Positions 50,787 through 58,898 of a DNA stretch of 64,000 bases are shown here, piece by piece. Position numbers and translations under genes: made by a program. The stretch comes from Humibacter ginsenosidimutans (GTDB lineage: Bacteria; Actinomycetota; Actinomycetes; Actinomycetales; Microbacteriaceae). The DNA lies in assembly GCF_007859675.1 (NCBI RefSeq), contig NZ_CP042305.1:2356001-2420000 (forward strand). Reading direction: 5' to 3'. The notes under the pieces are model-generated. The model ran no database searches. It worked only from the letters and a program-made list of their open reading frames with translations, and was not told the origin of the DNA. The stretch's first letter is position 1, and every line of letters starts with the position of its first letter.

Positions 50787-52211
50787 TCAGCCTGACGCGC
50801 GCTCGACCGCACCGAGCGCCTGTTCGACGGCCTCCTCGAAGAGATGCGGCGGAGGCGCTCCGAAGCCCACGACCATCGCGGGTTTCCGCTCGGCCGCGCC
50901 GCGGGCGCCGGCGGCACGGAAGGTCTCCAGTCCTTCGAAGGCGAGGCCGACGGCATCAGCCTGCTCGGTCACGTCGGCCTCATGGATGCCGCGCGGCAGC
51001 TCGAGCAGGCAGTGCAGCCCGGCGGACATTCCGACGATGCCGGCCGACGGCATCCGCTCGGCGACGAGCCGCTCGATGTGCTGCCGCCGTGCGCCGTGGC
51101 GGGTGCGGGCGCTGCGCACCGCACGGTCGTAGTCGCCGCGTTCGAGCAGTTCGGCGAGCGCGAGCTGCGTCAACGCGTCGGGCTTCGAGCCTTCGAGCCT
51201 TCGCTGCTCGGCGACGAGAGGAACGAGCTCGGCAGGGAGTGCGCACCATGCCAGTCCGACCGCCGGCCCCAGTGCCTTGCTCGCCGTTCCCACGAAGACG
51301 ACGCGATCGGGGGCGAGAGACTGCAGAGCGCCGATCGCCCGGCGGTCGTAGCGGAACTCCCCGTCGTAGTCGTCCTCGATGATCACCCCGCCGGTTCGTC
51401 GCGCCCACGCGACGACCGCCGCCCGTCGCTGCGGACCGAGCGCGACGCCCGTCGGAAATTGATGGGCGGGTGTGAGCAGCACGGCATCGACCCTCGATCC
51501 GTCGAGCACATCGGCGGCCAACCCCGCGTCGTCGACCGCGAGCGGCACCACATCGAGCCCGGACGCCGCCAGGATCTCGCGATGCAGCAGGTGTCCGTAC
51601 TCCTCGACGGCGATCCGTCTCGCCCCGCGAGCGCGAAGCGCACGGCAGACGAGCCTCATCGCATGGCCAGCACCGTGAGCGACGTGCACCGACTCGCTGT
51701 CGACCACCACGCCACGCACACGCCCGAGGTACGACGCCAGCGCATGCCGAAGCTCGGCGACCCCGCGCAGTTCCCCGTATCCGAGCGCCGACGCGGGCAC
51801 CCGGGCGAGCGCCCGGCGCATCGCTGCGGCCCACGCCGCGCGAGGAAACTCCGTCGTGTCGGGGATGCCGGCACGCAGATCCAAACGCGGCAGAGGCTCG
51901 TGGCCGGTCACGGTCGGGTCTGCCAGCGTCGATCGCCCCGTCGTGCGAGCGGACGACGCGACCCAGGTTCCCGCGCCGACCCGCGCCTCGAGCCAGCCCT
52001 CGCCGACCAGCCGTTCGTACGCCTTCGCCACGCTGTTGCGCGCCATGCCGAGATCGTGCGCGAGCCCGCGCGTCGCGGGAAGGCGCGTACCCCGGGCAAG
52101 CCGACCGTCGCGGATCATGTCTCGCACGGCGAGTTCGAGGGAGTCCGTCTTATGCCGCGGGTCGAGCACGAGATGCAGGTCTCGCCCCATATTGGCCCAT
52201 TCTTCGACCAT
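50787..52211 (-). CDS. MocR-type GntR/aminotransferase regulator (second copy)
   Basis: 474 residues. A GntR winged helix (LELAVRDMIRDGRLARGTRL, DLGMARNSVAKAYERLVGEG) is fused to an aminotransferase-like domain with LLTPAHQFPTGVALGPQRRA, GVIIEDDYDGEFRYD and the PLP-lysine region FVGTASKALGPAVGLAW. It resembles the PdxR-like branch more than the YczR-like one at 25.6 kb. Its divergent neighbour is an AhpD-like gene, the likely target. ATG 52211 lies inside a CCATTCT/AGAATGG palindrome; the alternative ATG 52190 (MGRDLHLVLD) would clear it and may be the true start. Confidence 0.92.
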   Translation of the reverse strand: MVEEWANMGRDLHLVLDPRHKTDSLELAVRDMIRDGRLARGTRLPATRGLAHDLGMARNSVAKAYERLVGEGWLEARVGAGTWVASSARTTGRSTLADPTVTGHEPLPRLDLRAGIPDTTEFPRAAWAAAMRRALARVPASALGYGELRGVAELRHALASYLGRVRGVVVDSESVHVAHGAGHAMRLVCRALRARGARRIAVEEYGHLLHREILAASGLDVVPLAVDDAGLAADVLDGSRVDAVLLTPAHQFPTGVALGPQRRAAVVAWARRTGGVIIEDDYDGEFRYDRRAIGALQSLAPDRVVFVGTASKALGPAVGLAWCALPAELVPLVAEQRRLEGSKPDALTQLALAELLERGDYDRAVRSARTRHGARRQHIERLVAERMPSAGIVGMSAGLHCLLELPRGIHEADVTEQADAVGLAFEGLETFRAAGARGAAERKPAMVVGFGAPPPHLFEEAVEQALGAVERASG

Positions 52212-52219
52212 GAGAATGG
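52197..52219. promoter_or_regulatory. Palindrome in the MocR/AhpD-like divergent region
   Basis: Arms CCATTCT and AGAATGG with a 9-base spacer. It overlaps the outer possible MocR start at 52211, which argues for the inner start at 52190. An ATTGG at 52191 adds a possible direct-repeat element, as MocR sites often use. Confidence 0.5.
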
Positions 52220-52257
52220 AACCTAGCAGGGAGCCACCGTCGCGATACCGTCATGCC

Positions 52258-52773
52258 ATGACTGAGAGCGAACCCATCGTCCTTCCCGCAGTGCGTTTCG
52301 ACTTCGACGAGCTCGCCCCCGGGTTCTCGCGCGCTCTTGCACACCTCGACCACGCGGCATCCGTCGAGCTCGACAAGGCCGAGATCCCCATCGGCCTGCG
52401 CAACCTGGTCAAGTTGCGCGCCTCACAGCTCAACGGATGCTCGTACTGCGTCGACCTGCACTCCCGCGACGCCCGCGACGGCGGAGAGTCCTTCCAGCGC
52501 ATCGCCGCCGTCGCGGTCTGGGACGAGGCGCACTTCTTCACCGCCCGTGAGCGCGCCGCGTTCGCTCTGACGGATGCCGTCACGCGCGTCTCCGAGACGC
52601 ACGTGCCCGACGGGGTGGTCGCCGCCGCGCTCGACGTCTACACGCCGGTGGAGGTCTCCGCGCTGCTCGCGTTGATCGTCTCCATCAACGCCTGGAATGA
52701 GGTGGGGGTCACGGCACGCTGTTGGCGCGCCGAGCCCGAAACGGAGGAGGCGCCTCAGACGTCCTCGATGTAG
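52258..52773 (+). CDS. Carboxymuconolactone decarboxylase / AhpD-like protein
   Basis: 171 residues. The AhpD core has LKLRASQLNGCSYC-type wording: NLVKLRASQLNGCSYCVDLH, with the redox CxxC (CSYC) and a following His three residues on, then RIAAVAVWDEAHFFTARERA. AhpD-like proteins act as thiol-peroxidase helpers or decarboxylases; the CxxC-H pattern favours a redox role. ATG 52258 was chosen. It is divergent from a MocR regulator and followed by purF, 115 bases downstream, with its own leader. Confidence 0.9.
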   Translation: MTESEPIVLPAVRFDFDELAPGFSRALAHLDHAASVELDKAEIPIGLRNLVKLRASQLNGCSYCVDLHSRDARDGGESFQRIAAVAVWDEAHFFTARERAAFALTDAVTRVSETHVPDGVVAAALDVYTPVEVSALLALIVSINAWNEVGVTARCWRAEPETEEAPQTSSM

Positions 52774-52888
52774 GCGGGGCCGCGCGCTTCACGGGGTGCT
52801 CACCAGCGGATGCCCAGGCATCAGCATGAGAGACTTGACGAGCCCGGAATCGCGGGCGCAACCCCACCCTCAGGAGCACACTTCTCGC

Positions 52889-54349
52889 ATGTGCGGCATC
52901 GTCGGCATCGTCTCGACCGAGGCGGTCAACCAAGCGGTCTACGACAGCCTTCTCCTACTGCAGCACCGCGGTCAGGACTCGACCGGAATCGCCACCGCCG
53001 ACGGCAGCGTGTTCCACATGCACAAGGCCCGCGGTCAAGTGCGCGAGGCCTTCCGCACGCGCGACATGCGCGCGCTGATGGGCAACATGGGGCTCGGCCA
53101 CGCCCGCTACACGACGAAGGGCGACGCGGCCAACGAACAGGAGGCGCAGCCGTTCTACGTGAACGCGCCGTACGGCATCATCCTTGTGCACAACGGCAAT
53201 CTCACGAACACGCGTGAACTGGCCGACGACCTCTTCCACATCGACCGCCGTCACATGAACTCCACGAGCGACACGGAGATGCTGCTCAATGTGCTCGCCA
53301 CCGAGCTGCAGGCGCAGGTCACCGGCCTCGAGTTCGATCCCGATCAGGTCTTCGACGCGGTGACCCAGGTGCACGAGCGAGTCGAGGGCGCTTACGCGGC
53401 CATCGCGATGATCGCGGGGCAGGGTCTGCTCGCGTTCCGCGACCCGTTCGGCATCCGCCCGCTCGTGCTCGGCCGCAAACCGGCCGGACTCGTCGGCGAC
53501 GAATGGATCGTGGCGTCCGAGTCGGTCGTGCTCGAGTCGCAGGGCTACGAGGTCGTTCGGGATGTCGCGCCGGGCGAGGCCGTGTTCGTCACGCTGAGCG
53601 GCGAGCTCTATTCGCGCCAGTGCGCCAAGAGCCCGGTGTTGGTGCCGTGTTCCTTCGAGTACGTCTATCTGGCCCGCCCCGACTCCGTGATGAACGGCAT
53701 CTCGGTGTACGAGGCGCGCCTGCGCCTGGGCAACCGTCTCGCCGACACGATCGCGCAGTACGCACCGCTCGGCGACATCGACGTGGTCATGCCCATTCCG
53801 GACTCGTCGCGGCCCGCGGCATCCCAGGTCGCCCAGAAGCTCGGCATCGAATACCGCGAGGGCTTCTACAAGAACCGGTACGTGGGACGCACGTTCATCA
53901 TGCCGGGCCAGGCGCAGCGCAAGAAGAGCGTTCGGCAGAAGCTCAACGCCATGTCGAGCGAGTTCAAGGGCAAGAATGTGCTGATCGTCGATGACTCGAT
54001 CGTGCGCGGCACGACCTCGAAGGAGATCGTCGACATGGCGCGCGCCGCGGGAGCCAACAAGGTGACGTTCACCTCGGCGGCTCCGCCCGTGCGGTACCCG
54101 CACGTGTACGGCATCAACATGCCGAGCCGTTCCGAGCTCATCGCGGCCGGGCGCAAGATCCCGGAGATCGCGCTCGAGCTCGGCGCCGACGCGCTGATCT
54201 ACCAGGAGGTGGCGGACATGAAGGATGCCATCCTCGAGGGCCAGTCGCTCGTCACCGATCTCGAGATGAGCTGCTTCACCGGCGACTACGTGACCGGCAC
54301 GGTCACCCCCGAGTACCTCGAGTGGGTCGAGCGCACGCAACTGAGCTGA
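52889..54349 (+). CDS. purF: Amidophosphoribosyltransferase
   Basis: 486 residues. It starts MCGIVGI, so Cys2 becomes the N-terminal nucleophile of the glutaminase domain with no propeptide. LLLLQHRGQDSTGIATADG and VHNGNLTNTREL complete that domain. The phosphoribosyltransferase motif is VLIVDDSIVRGTTSKEIV, preceded by PIPDSSRPAA and KNRYVGRTFIMP. It makes phosphoribosylamine from PRPP and glutamine, the first committed purine step. AGGAG stands 12 bases before the ATG. It is unlinked from purM, which lies 4.4 kb away on the other strand. Confidence 0.98.
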   Translation: MCGIVGIVSTEAVNQAVYDSLLLLQHRGQDSTGIATADGSVFHMHKARGQVREAFRTRDMRALMGNMGLGHARYTTKGDAANEQEAQPFYVNAPYGIILVHNGNLTNTRELADDLFHIDRRHMNSTSDTEMLLNVLATELQAQVTGLEFDPDQVFDAVTQVHERVEGAYAAIAMIAGQGLLAFRDPFGIRPLVLGRKPAGLVGDEWIVASESVVLESQGYEVVRDVAPGEAVFVTLSGELYSRQCAKSPVLVPCSFEYVYLARPDSVMNGISVYEARLRLGNRLADTIAQYAPLGDIDVVMPIPDSSRPAASQVAQKLGIEYREGFYKNRYVGRTFIMPGQAQRKKSVRQKLNAMSSEFKGKNVLIVDDSIVRGTTSKEIVDMARAAGANKVTFTSAAPPVRYPHVYGINMPSRSELIAAGRKIPEIALELGADALIYQEVADMKDAILEGQSLVTDLEMSCFTGDYVTGTVTPEYLEWVERTQLS

Positions 54350-54863
54350 ATTGCCTTGCGTCGGTCCGCGAAACGAGCAATTTCTTGGGGTCTACTGAAT
54401 TTCGGTTTCAAGTTGCGAAATCGTTACAAATGTGATCCACGGGAGTGAAATCCGCGGAATTCCGTGGCAGAACCGCTCCCAGGAGATTCGGATGAGCTGT
54501 GCACAGGCTGTCCAGAGCGTCTGCGTAACGTTGCGCGGGTTGTTGCGCGACGGCATCCCGACCCGTCACTGGACGGCCCGAACAACCTAGCCGGACCGAG
54601 GGATGCTGCCGAGGAACGACCACCCGAATCGCTTGAGACCGACGAGGGTGCGCCACCGCCCGAAGGTGTGCGAACCGGAAGTCACCGGTGCGCGTCTTCG
54701 CCACCGGCGTGCCAGCACCGATCGATGCTCCCCATGGCTGCGACCCAGGGTGTCCAGCCCGCACGGGTGACCCGGTGACATCAGCCGGAGAGCCCGTTGC
54801 CCCGGCGAGCGTGCGCGTGAATCGGGGTGGACCACGCGGGGAAGCTCCGAGCATCGGAACCAC
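54350..54863 (+). other. 514-base leader/promoter region before the lytic transglycosylase-like gene
   Basis: No credible gene on either strand. The first 120 bases are AT-rich for this genome, with ATCGTTACAAATGTGATCC at about 54419-54437, which could hold a promoter or a GTTAC/GTGAT regulator site. The rest is GC-rich and full of small stems, e.g. CCACGG...CCGTGG at 54436-54466. A long structured leader before a wall hydrolase invites a riboswitch search, but I cannot match a known consensus by eye. Confidence 0.45.
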
Positions 54864-55745
54864 GTGACCTTCCTCCAGCGCATCGCTCCCGACAACATCC
54901 GTCAGTCCCTCTCTTCGCTCACCGGCACCGCCTCTCGTCATCGACGCTCTCTGCGTCTGGCAGCCACCGCCGTTCTCGCGGTCGGCGCGGTCGTCGCCCC
55001 CATCGCCGTGCAGGCCGCGTACGCCGCACCGGCACACCAGAGCACTTCGCAGTCTTCCGACTTCGCCGCGCAGGTCGCCTTCAAGTCGCTCGCCGACGCC
55101 AAGCTCACCGCCGACCAGGTGAAAGGGCGCGCCGACCTCACGCAGCTGAATGCGGCCATCGAGAACCTCGAGAACAACTACTCCTCCGATCCCGCCGTGC
55201 TGGCCAAGCTCACCGACGCCGCCAATTCCGCCGCCGTGATGGCCGAGGCCGTCGCCGCCGGTCACGACGCGGGCGCGCCGATCGCTCAGGCCGCCGTCGC
55301 GAAGGCCAAGGCGGAGAAGGCGGCCGCGGAGGCCGCGGCACGAGCCAAGGCGGCCGCAGCGGCCAAGGCCGCTGCCGAAGCAGCCGCGGCATCCTCGTCT
55401 TCCTCGTCGTCATACGACACGCCGAGCGTGAGCGTGTCGGTCTCACCCGGCTCGGCCCAGGCGATCGCCAAGTCGATGGCGGCCGCCCGTGGCTGGGGCG
55501 ATGACCAGTTCGCCTGCCTCGTCAATCTGTGGAACCGCGAGTCCGGTTGGTCGACCACGGCAGGCAACCCCGACGGCGCCTACGGCATCCCGCAGGCACT
55601 GCCCGGCTCGAAGATGGCCAGCGCGGGCTCCGATTGGCAGACCAGCGCTTCGACGCAGATCGCCTGGGGCCTGGGCTACATCGCCGGCTCGTACGGCACG
55701 CCCTGCAACGCCTGGGCCCACTCGCAGTCCACCGGGTGGTACTGA
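54864..55745 (+). CDS. Secreted lytic transglycosylase-like (SLT/APF-type) protein
   Basis: 293 residues. The signal peptide (RRSLRLAATAVLAVGAVVAP ... AYAAPAHQ) precedes a helical region, an Ala/Lys/Glu coiled coil (AKAEKAAAEAAARAKAAA), a Ser-rich linker and a C-terminal catalytic-like domain with FACLVNLWNRESGWSTTAGN and GAYGIPQALPGSKMASAG. Glu in NRESGW is the expected acid, as in the resuscitation/transglycosylase-like 'aggregation promoting factor' group that trims peptidoglycan outside the cell. The two C-terminal cysteines (FAC, TPCNAW) may form a disulfide. GTG 54864 is the start; the ribosome site is weak. Confidence 0.9.
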   Translation: MTFLQRIAPDNIRQSLSSLTGTASRHRRSLRLAATAVLAVGAVVAPIAVQAAYAAPAHQSTSQSSDFAAQVAFKSLADAKLTADQVKGRADLTQLNAAIENLENNYSSDPAVLAKLTDAANSAAVMAEAVAAGHDAGAPIAQAAVAKAKAEKAAAEAAARAKAAAAAKAAAEAAAASSSSSSSYDTPSVSVSVSPGSAQAIAKSMAAARGWGDDQFACLVNLWNRESGWSTTAGNPDGAYGIPQALPGSKMASAGSDWQTSASTQIAWGLGYIAGSYGTPCNAWAHSQSTGWY

Positions 55746-55899
55746 CGACTGAGGCGAGAGCCGAGCGAGCTTGCTCGTTCGGCCGAGCCGATGGAGTCAG
55801 TCGAGCGCGTAGCGCGAGCACTGACGACTGAGGCGAGAGCAGCACGAGCTTGCTCGTGTTGCCGAGCCGATGGAGTCAGTCGAGTGCGCAGCGCGAGCA
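55742..55899. repeat. Two tandem 79-base repeats after the transglycosylase gene
   Basis: Units begin at 55742 and 55821 with CTGACGACTGAGGCGAGAGC and a third start appears at 55900. Each contains inner palindromes (GAGC-TT-GCTC or CACGAGCTTGCTCGTG) and outer TCAGTCG/CGACTGA arms, and the first overlaps the stop codon of the gene. Differences between the copies are partly compensatory in the inner stem. Confidence 0.85.
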
Positions 55900-55915
55900 C
55901 TGACGCCGACGAAGT

Positions 55916-55961
55916 CGACACAGCGGCCGGCCCTGAGGTTCAGGTGCCGGCCGCTGTGTCG
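55916..55961. terminator. Bidirectional hairpin terminator
   Basis: Perfect 16-bp arms CGACACAGCGGCCGGC and GCCGGCCGCTGTGTCG with an inner CCTGA-GGTT-CAGG stem, between the convergent transglycosylase-like and PadR genes. Confidence 0.85.
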
Positions 55962-55976
55962 ATGGTGCGTCGGTCG

Positions 55977-56594
55977 TCAGTGCTCGGCGGCACTCACCGA
56001 TGTCTGACGCACCGGCCGGCCTCGCTTCGGCACGTCGGTGTCGAGCGGAATCGGATCGCCGAGTCCGTCGGCGACCGCGCGGGCGAGGCGTCCCTCTGTG
56101 TGGTCGAGCCAGCGCAGCTCGCCGTCGAGTTGAAAGATCTGGCCGTCGATCACGAGCAGGTGGGCGAGGTCTTCGCGGGTCGTCGGCTCGCCGATCGATT
56201 CCTTGGTGCGGGTCAGGTCGCGCAGCAGCGCCATCGTCGACGTGCGCTGCACCTGCAAGACGCGCGCGACATCCACACCGGGAAGCGTCGCGGCCACCGC
56301 GAGCTTGATGGCGAACTCGTCCCGCGTGGCGGTGTGTCGGTCGACCGGTGACGCCAGCCACGAGGTGACCGCTGCGCTTCCGGCCTCCGTGATCTCGTAG
56401 TACGCCCTGCCCTCGTGGTCCGACTCGCCCTTGGCGACCAGTCCGTCGCGCTCGAGACGATCGAGTGTCTGGTAGATCTGGCCGACGTTGAGCGGCCACG
56501 TGCCGCCTGTGCGACGGTCGAACTCGGCGCGCAGCTGATATCCGTAACACGGGCCCTGATCGAGGATCGCGAGCAGACTCTGGCGGATTGACAT
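55977..56594 (-). CDS. PadR family regulator with C-terminal helical domain
   Basis: 205 residues. The PadR winged helix (SLLAILDQGPCYGYQLRAEF, WPLNVGQIYQTLDRLERDGL, GRAYYEITEAGSAAV) is followed by a helical effector domain like Vir_act_alpha_C (ATRDEFAIKLAVAATLPGVD). ATG 56594 was chosen because a TATATA -10 lies 8 bases upstream, indicating a leaderless message; the open frame extends 45 bases further upstream. It is the second PadR in this window and is not closely similar to the first. Its target is not obvious; the divergent RDD gene is one candidate. Confidence 0.92.
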   Translation of the reverse strand: MSIRQSLLAILDQGPCYGYQLRAEFDRRTGGTWPLNVGQIYQTLDRLERDGLVAKGESDHEGRAYYEITEAGSAAVTSWLASPVDRHTATRDEFAIKLAVAATLPGVDVARVLQVQRTSTMALLRDLTRTKESIGEPTTREDLAHLLVIDGQIFQLDGELRWLDHTEGRLARAVADGLGDPIPLDTDVPKRGRPVRQTSVSAAEH

Positions 56595-56610
56595 GACACG
56601 GTTATATACC
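56595..56610 (-). promoter_or_regulatory. Promoter/operator of the PadR gene, leaderless
   Basis: Near-palindrome CGGTTATATACCG on the + strand at 56599-56611 contains the minus-strand -10 TATATA (56608-56603), 8 bases before ATG 56594. PadR-type autoregulation is likely. Confidence 0.6.
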
Positions 56611-56721
56611 GGGTAAATGCATACCCGCAATAGGCGCACAGCGGAAGCGGACCCTTCATCGACCCTCCGCGGATGCCGTCGCTGCTGGCGCGGGCGTCGC
56701 TCGTGCCGCTAACGTCGGCAC

Positions 56722-57285
56722 GTGCATCGACACCCGTGGCGCCGCCTGCTCGCCTGGCTCATCGACTGGATGTGCGTGCTCGCGTGGGCCGCGATCGTGG
56801 CAGCCGTGGGCATCCCGCTCATGCTCACCGGCGTCACAAGTCGTGTCGGCCCGCTCGCCCTCAACGTGATCGGCGCCGTTCTCCTGATCGTCCCCGTCGT
56901 GCTGGTGCTCGCCTGGCTCGAATCGAGCAACTGGCACGCCACCGGGGGCAAGCGGGCGCTGCACCTCCGCGTGGTGCGGATGCCCGCACAGGACACCGCC
57001 GACACCGGCGCATCCCTCGGCCCGGTCGCGACGACGACCCGCGTGACGTTCCCTCGGGCACTGCTGCGCAACACCCTGAAGTTCGCCCCGCCGTGGATCC
57101 TCGGGCACGTGGTCGCCATCGCGCTCTCCGACACGAACCCGACCTCGCCGCCCTCGGCCTGGCTGTGGGTGCTCACGGCCGCCGCCTACGTGCTCCCGAT
57201 CGCGTACGTCGTCTCGCTGTTCGTGCGGCGCGGCGACACCCCGTACGATGCCGCCGCGCGGACGACCGTCGTGCGGGCGCTCTGA
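56722..57285 (+). CDS. RDD family membrane protein
   Basis: 187 residues. The RDD order is visible: RLLAWLIDWMCVLAWAAIVA (first helix with Asp), VIGAVLLIVPVVLVLAWLES, then GGKRALHLRVVRMP and a third helix region AWLWVLTAAAYVLPIAYVVS. RDD proteins are small membrane proteins, possibly transporters, of unknown role. GTG 56722 is preceded by TAACGT 6 bases upstream, so this gene too may be leaderless. It converges on the DHFR-like gene. Confidence 0.88.
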   Translation: MHRHPWRRLLAWLIDWMCVLAWAAIVAAVGIPLMLTGVTSRVGPLALNVIGAVLLIVPVVLVLAWLESSNWHATGGKRALHLRVVRMPAQDTADTGASLGPVATTTRVTFPRALLRNTLKFAPPWILGHVVAIALSDTNPTSPPSAWLWVLTAAAYVLPIAYVVSLFVRRGDTPYDAAARTTVVRAL

Positions 57286-57305
57286 CGCGATCCCTCGCCG
57301 TCAGA
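57281..57305. terminator. Hairpin across the convergent stops of RDD and DHFR-like genes
   Basis: 7-bp arms TCTGACG and CGTCAGA with an 11-base loop; the stop codons of both genes lie in the stem. Confidence 0.6.
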
Positions 57306-57855
57306 CCTCGGGCGCGTAGATCGACAGCACGGTCGGGCCGAGCTGCTTCGTGCCGACGAGCGCGAGGCGGCTTCCGTTCGGGAACAGTCGTCTGCCGCCT
57401 CCGGTCGCGGTCGGGAAAACCCTCAGCCGATATTCGTCCACTTGCCCTGCGTCGATGAACTGCTCGACGAGCGAGGTGCTGCCGACAACAACCACATCGC
57501 GATCGGCGGATGCCCGCCGCGCCCACCCGATCACGTCGCCTTCGACCACGCTCGAGTTCGCCCACGCCGCGACGTCGACTCCCGACCGTGTCGCCACGGC
57601 TTTGTCCGCCGCGTTGAGCGCGCGAGAGAACGGGTCGTCCCGCGGCGGGAACAGCGTGCTGAAGTGCTGCCAGGTGCGGCGACCATAGAGGAAGACTCCG
57701 GTGTCGAGGATGGATCCGTAGTCGAACTTGTCCCCGGCGACCGCCTCGCGGCCGTGCCGGAAGGCCCAGCCGCCGAAGTCGGTGCCGTCGGATCCGTCGG
57801 GGTCTTCGACCACCCCGTCGAGCGTGATGAACTGGGCGACGATGATGCGCGCCAT
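57301..57855 (-). CDS. Dihydrofolate reductase-like (RibD C-terminal fold) protein
   Basis: 184 residues with the RibD/DHFR fold: start RIIVAQFITLDGVVEDPDGS, GVFLYGRRTWQHFS, VVVVGSTSLVEQFIDAGQVD and EYRLRVFPTATGGGRRLFPN. Such stand-alone proteins are NADPH-dependent reductases of unknown substrate. GGGAG stands 5 bases upstream of ATG 57855. It follows an ECF41-like sigma factor by 72 bases on the same strand and may be co-transcribed with it, a common pairing with small reductases. Confidence 0.9.
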   Translation of the reverse strand: MARIIVAQFITLDGVVEDPDGSDGTDFGGWAFRHGREAVAGDKFDYGSILDTGVFLYGRRTWQHFSTLFPPRDDPFSRALNAADKAVATRSGVDVAAWANSSVVEGDVIGWARRASADRDVVVVGSTSLVEQFIDAGQVDEYRLRVFPTATGGGRRLFPNGSRLALVGTKQLGPTVLSIYAPEV

Positions 57856-57927
57856 GGTGTGCTCCCTGTGTCACGGGCATCCCGAGTCGGATGCCTCACA
57901 GAGTGATACGAACGAGCACTCCGAAAC

Positions 57928-58872
57928 TCATCGGTCGGCGGGGCCGACCCCTGCCGCGGCCTCGAAGAGCGTGAACAGCCTCGGGTTCTGATACACCAAC
58001 ACGTGGTCGATGACCCCGGGCGTGCCGCCGTCGAAGAGCTGAACCGTGTGCGGATGCGGCCCGTCATCGTGCACCTCGTAGAGCAGGATGCCCGGCTGCC
58101 CGTTCGCCGAGATCGACCGCGTGAGCCATCGCGTTCCGCGCCACTCGAACAGGAACGCCATGAACTCGGCATAGACAGGCCGACCGATCGACCACCTCGG
58201 CACGGGCGGCATCTCGAACAGCACGTCGTCGGAGACGAGTGCTGCCAGAGCGACCACATCGGCGCGTTCGATCGCCAGGGCATAGCTGTCGACGGTCTCG
58301 CGACGAAGCGGCAGCGCGTCTCGCCCTTGGTCGCCGATCGCCGCCCTCGCCCGCTGCAGTGCGGAATTCACCGCGGCAACGCTCATGTCGAGAATGGCCG
58401 CGGTCTCCGCTGCCGAGTGCGCCAGCACGTCGCGCAAGATGAAGACACCACGCTGGCGCGCAGGCAGCATCTGCAGCACCGCCGTGACGGCGAGCCGCAT
58501 GCGCTCGGAGGCGACGACCGCGCGTTCGGGGGCGGAGGCATCCCACCACGCCGTCGGTGCCGGCATGAGCCACGGAACGTCGAGGGACGGCACGAGCGGT
58601 GCCCCCACCTCGATGCCCGGATCGCTCAGGTCGCGGGGCAGAGGCCGACGAGGCGCGTCACGCAGGCGATCGAGGCAGACATTCCTGGCGATGCGGTACA
58701 CCCAGGTGGACAGGGCTCCGCGGCTCGGGTCGTACGAGTCACGAGAGCGCCACGCCCGCTCCATGACGTCTTGCACGGCGTCCTCGGCGTCGAAGGGCGA
58801 GCCGAGCATCTGGTAACAGAAGGCGATCAGGCCGCCGCGCAGTTGCTCGAGACGTTCGGCGATCGCGGTCAC
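57928..58872 (-). CDS. ECF41-type RNA polymerase sigma factor with SnoaL-like C-terminal domain
   Basis: 314 residues. Region 2 (LEQLRGGLIAFCYQMLGSPF, DAEDAVQDVMERAWR) and region 4 (LPARQRGVFILRDVLAHSAA, DMSVAAVNSALQRARA) are followed by a SnoaL/NTF2-like domain with IERADVVALAALVSDDVLFE and MPPVPRWSIGRPVYAEFMAF. In ECF41 factors this domain serves as a built-in anti-sigma switch. The upstream region should hold its own ECF-type promoter, but I cannot identify it. GTG 58872 is the start. The DHFR-like gene follows and may be its target. Confidence 0.93.
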   Translation of the reverse strand: MTAIAERLEQLRGGLIAFCYQMLGSPFDAEDAVQDVMERAWRSRDSYDPSRGALSTWVYRIARNVCLDRLRDAPRRPLPRDLSDPGIEVGAPLVPSLDVPWLMPAPTAWWDASAPERAVVASERMRLAVTAVLQMLPARQRGVFILRDVLAHSAAETAAILDMSVAAVNSALQRARAAIGDQGRDALPLRRETVDSYALAIERADVVALAALVSDDVLFEMPPVPRWSIGRPVYAEFMAFLFEWRGTRWLTRSISANGQPGILLYEVHDDGPHPHTVQLFDGGTPGVIDHVLVYQNPRLFTLFEAAAGVGPADR

Positions 58873-58898
58873 GACATCCCGTTTCGGCGGCGTGCGAC

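Noticed and set aside
54408..55265. Minus-strand 285-codon and + strand 104-codon frames in the long leader
   Set aside because: No ribosome sites, no family features; the minus-strand frame overlaps the well-supported transglycosylase-like gene.
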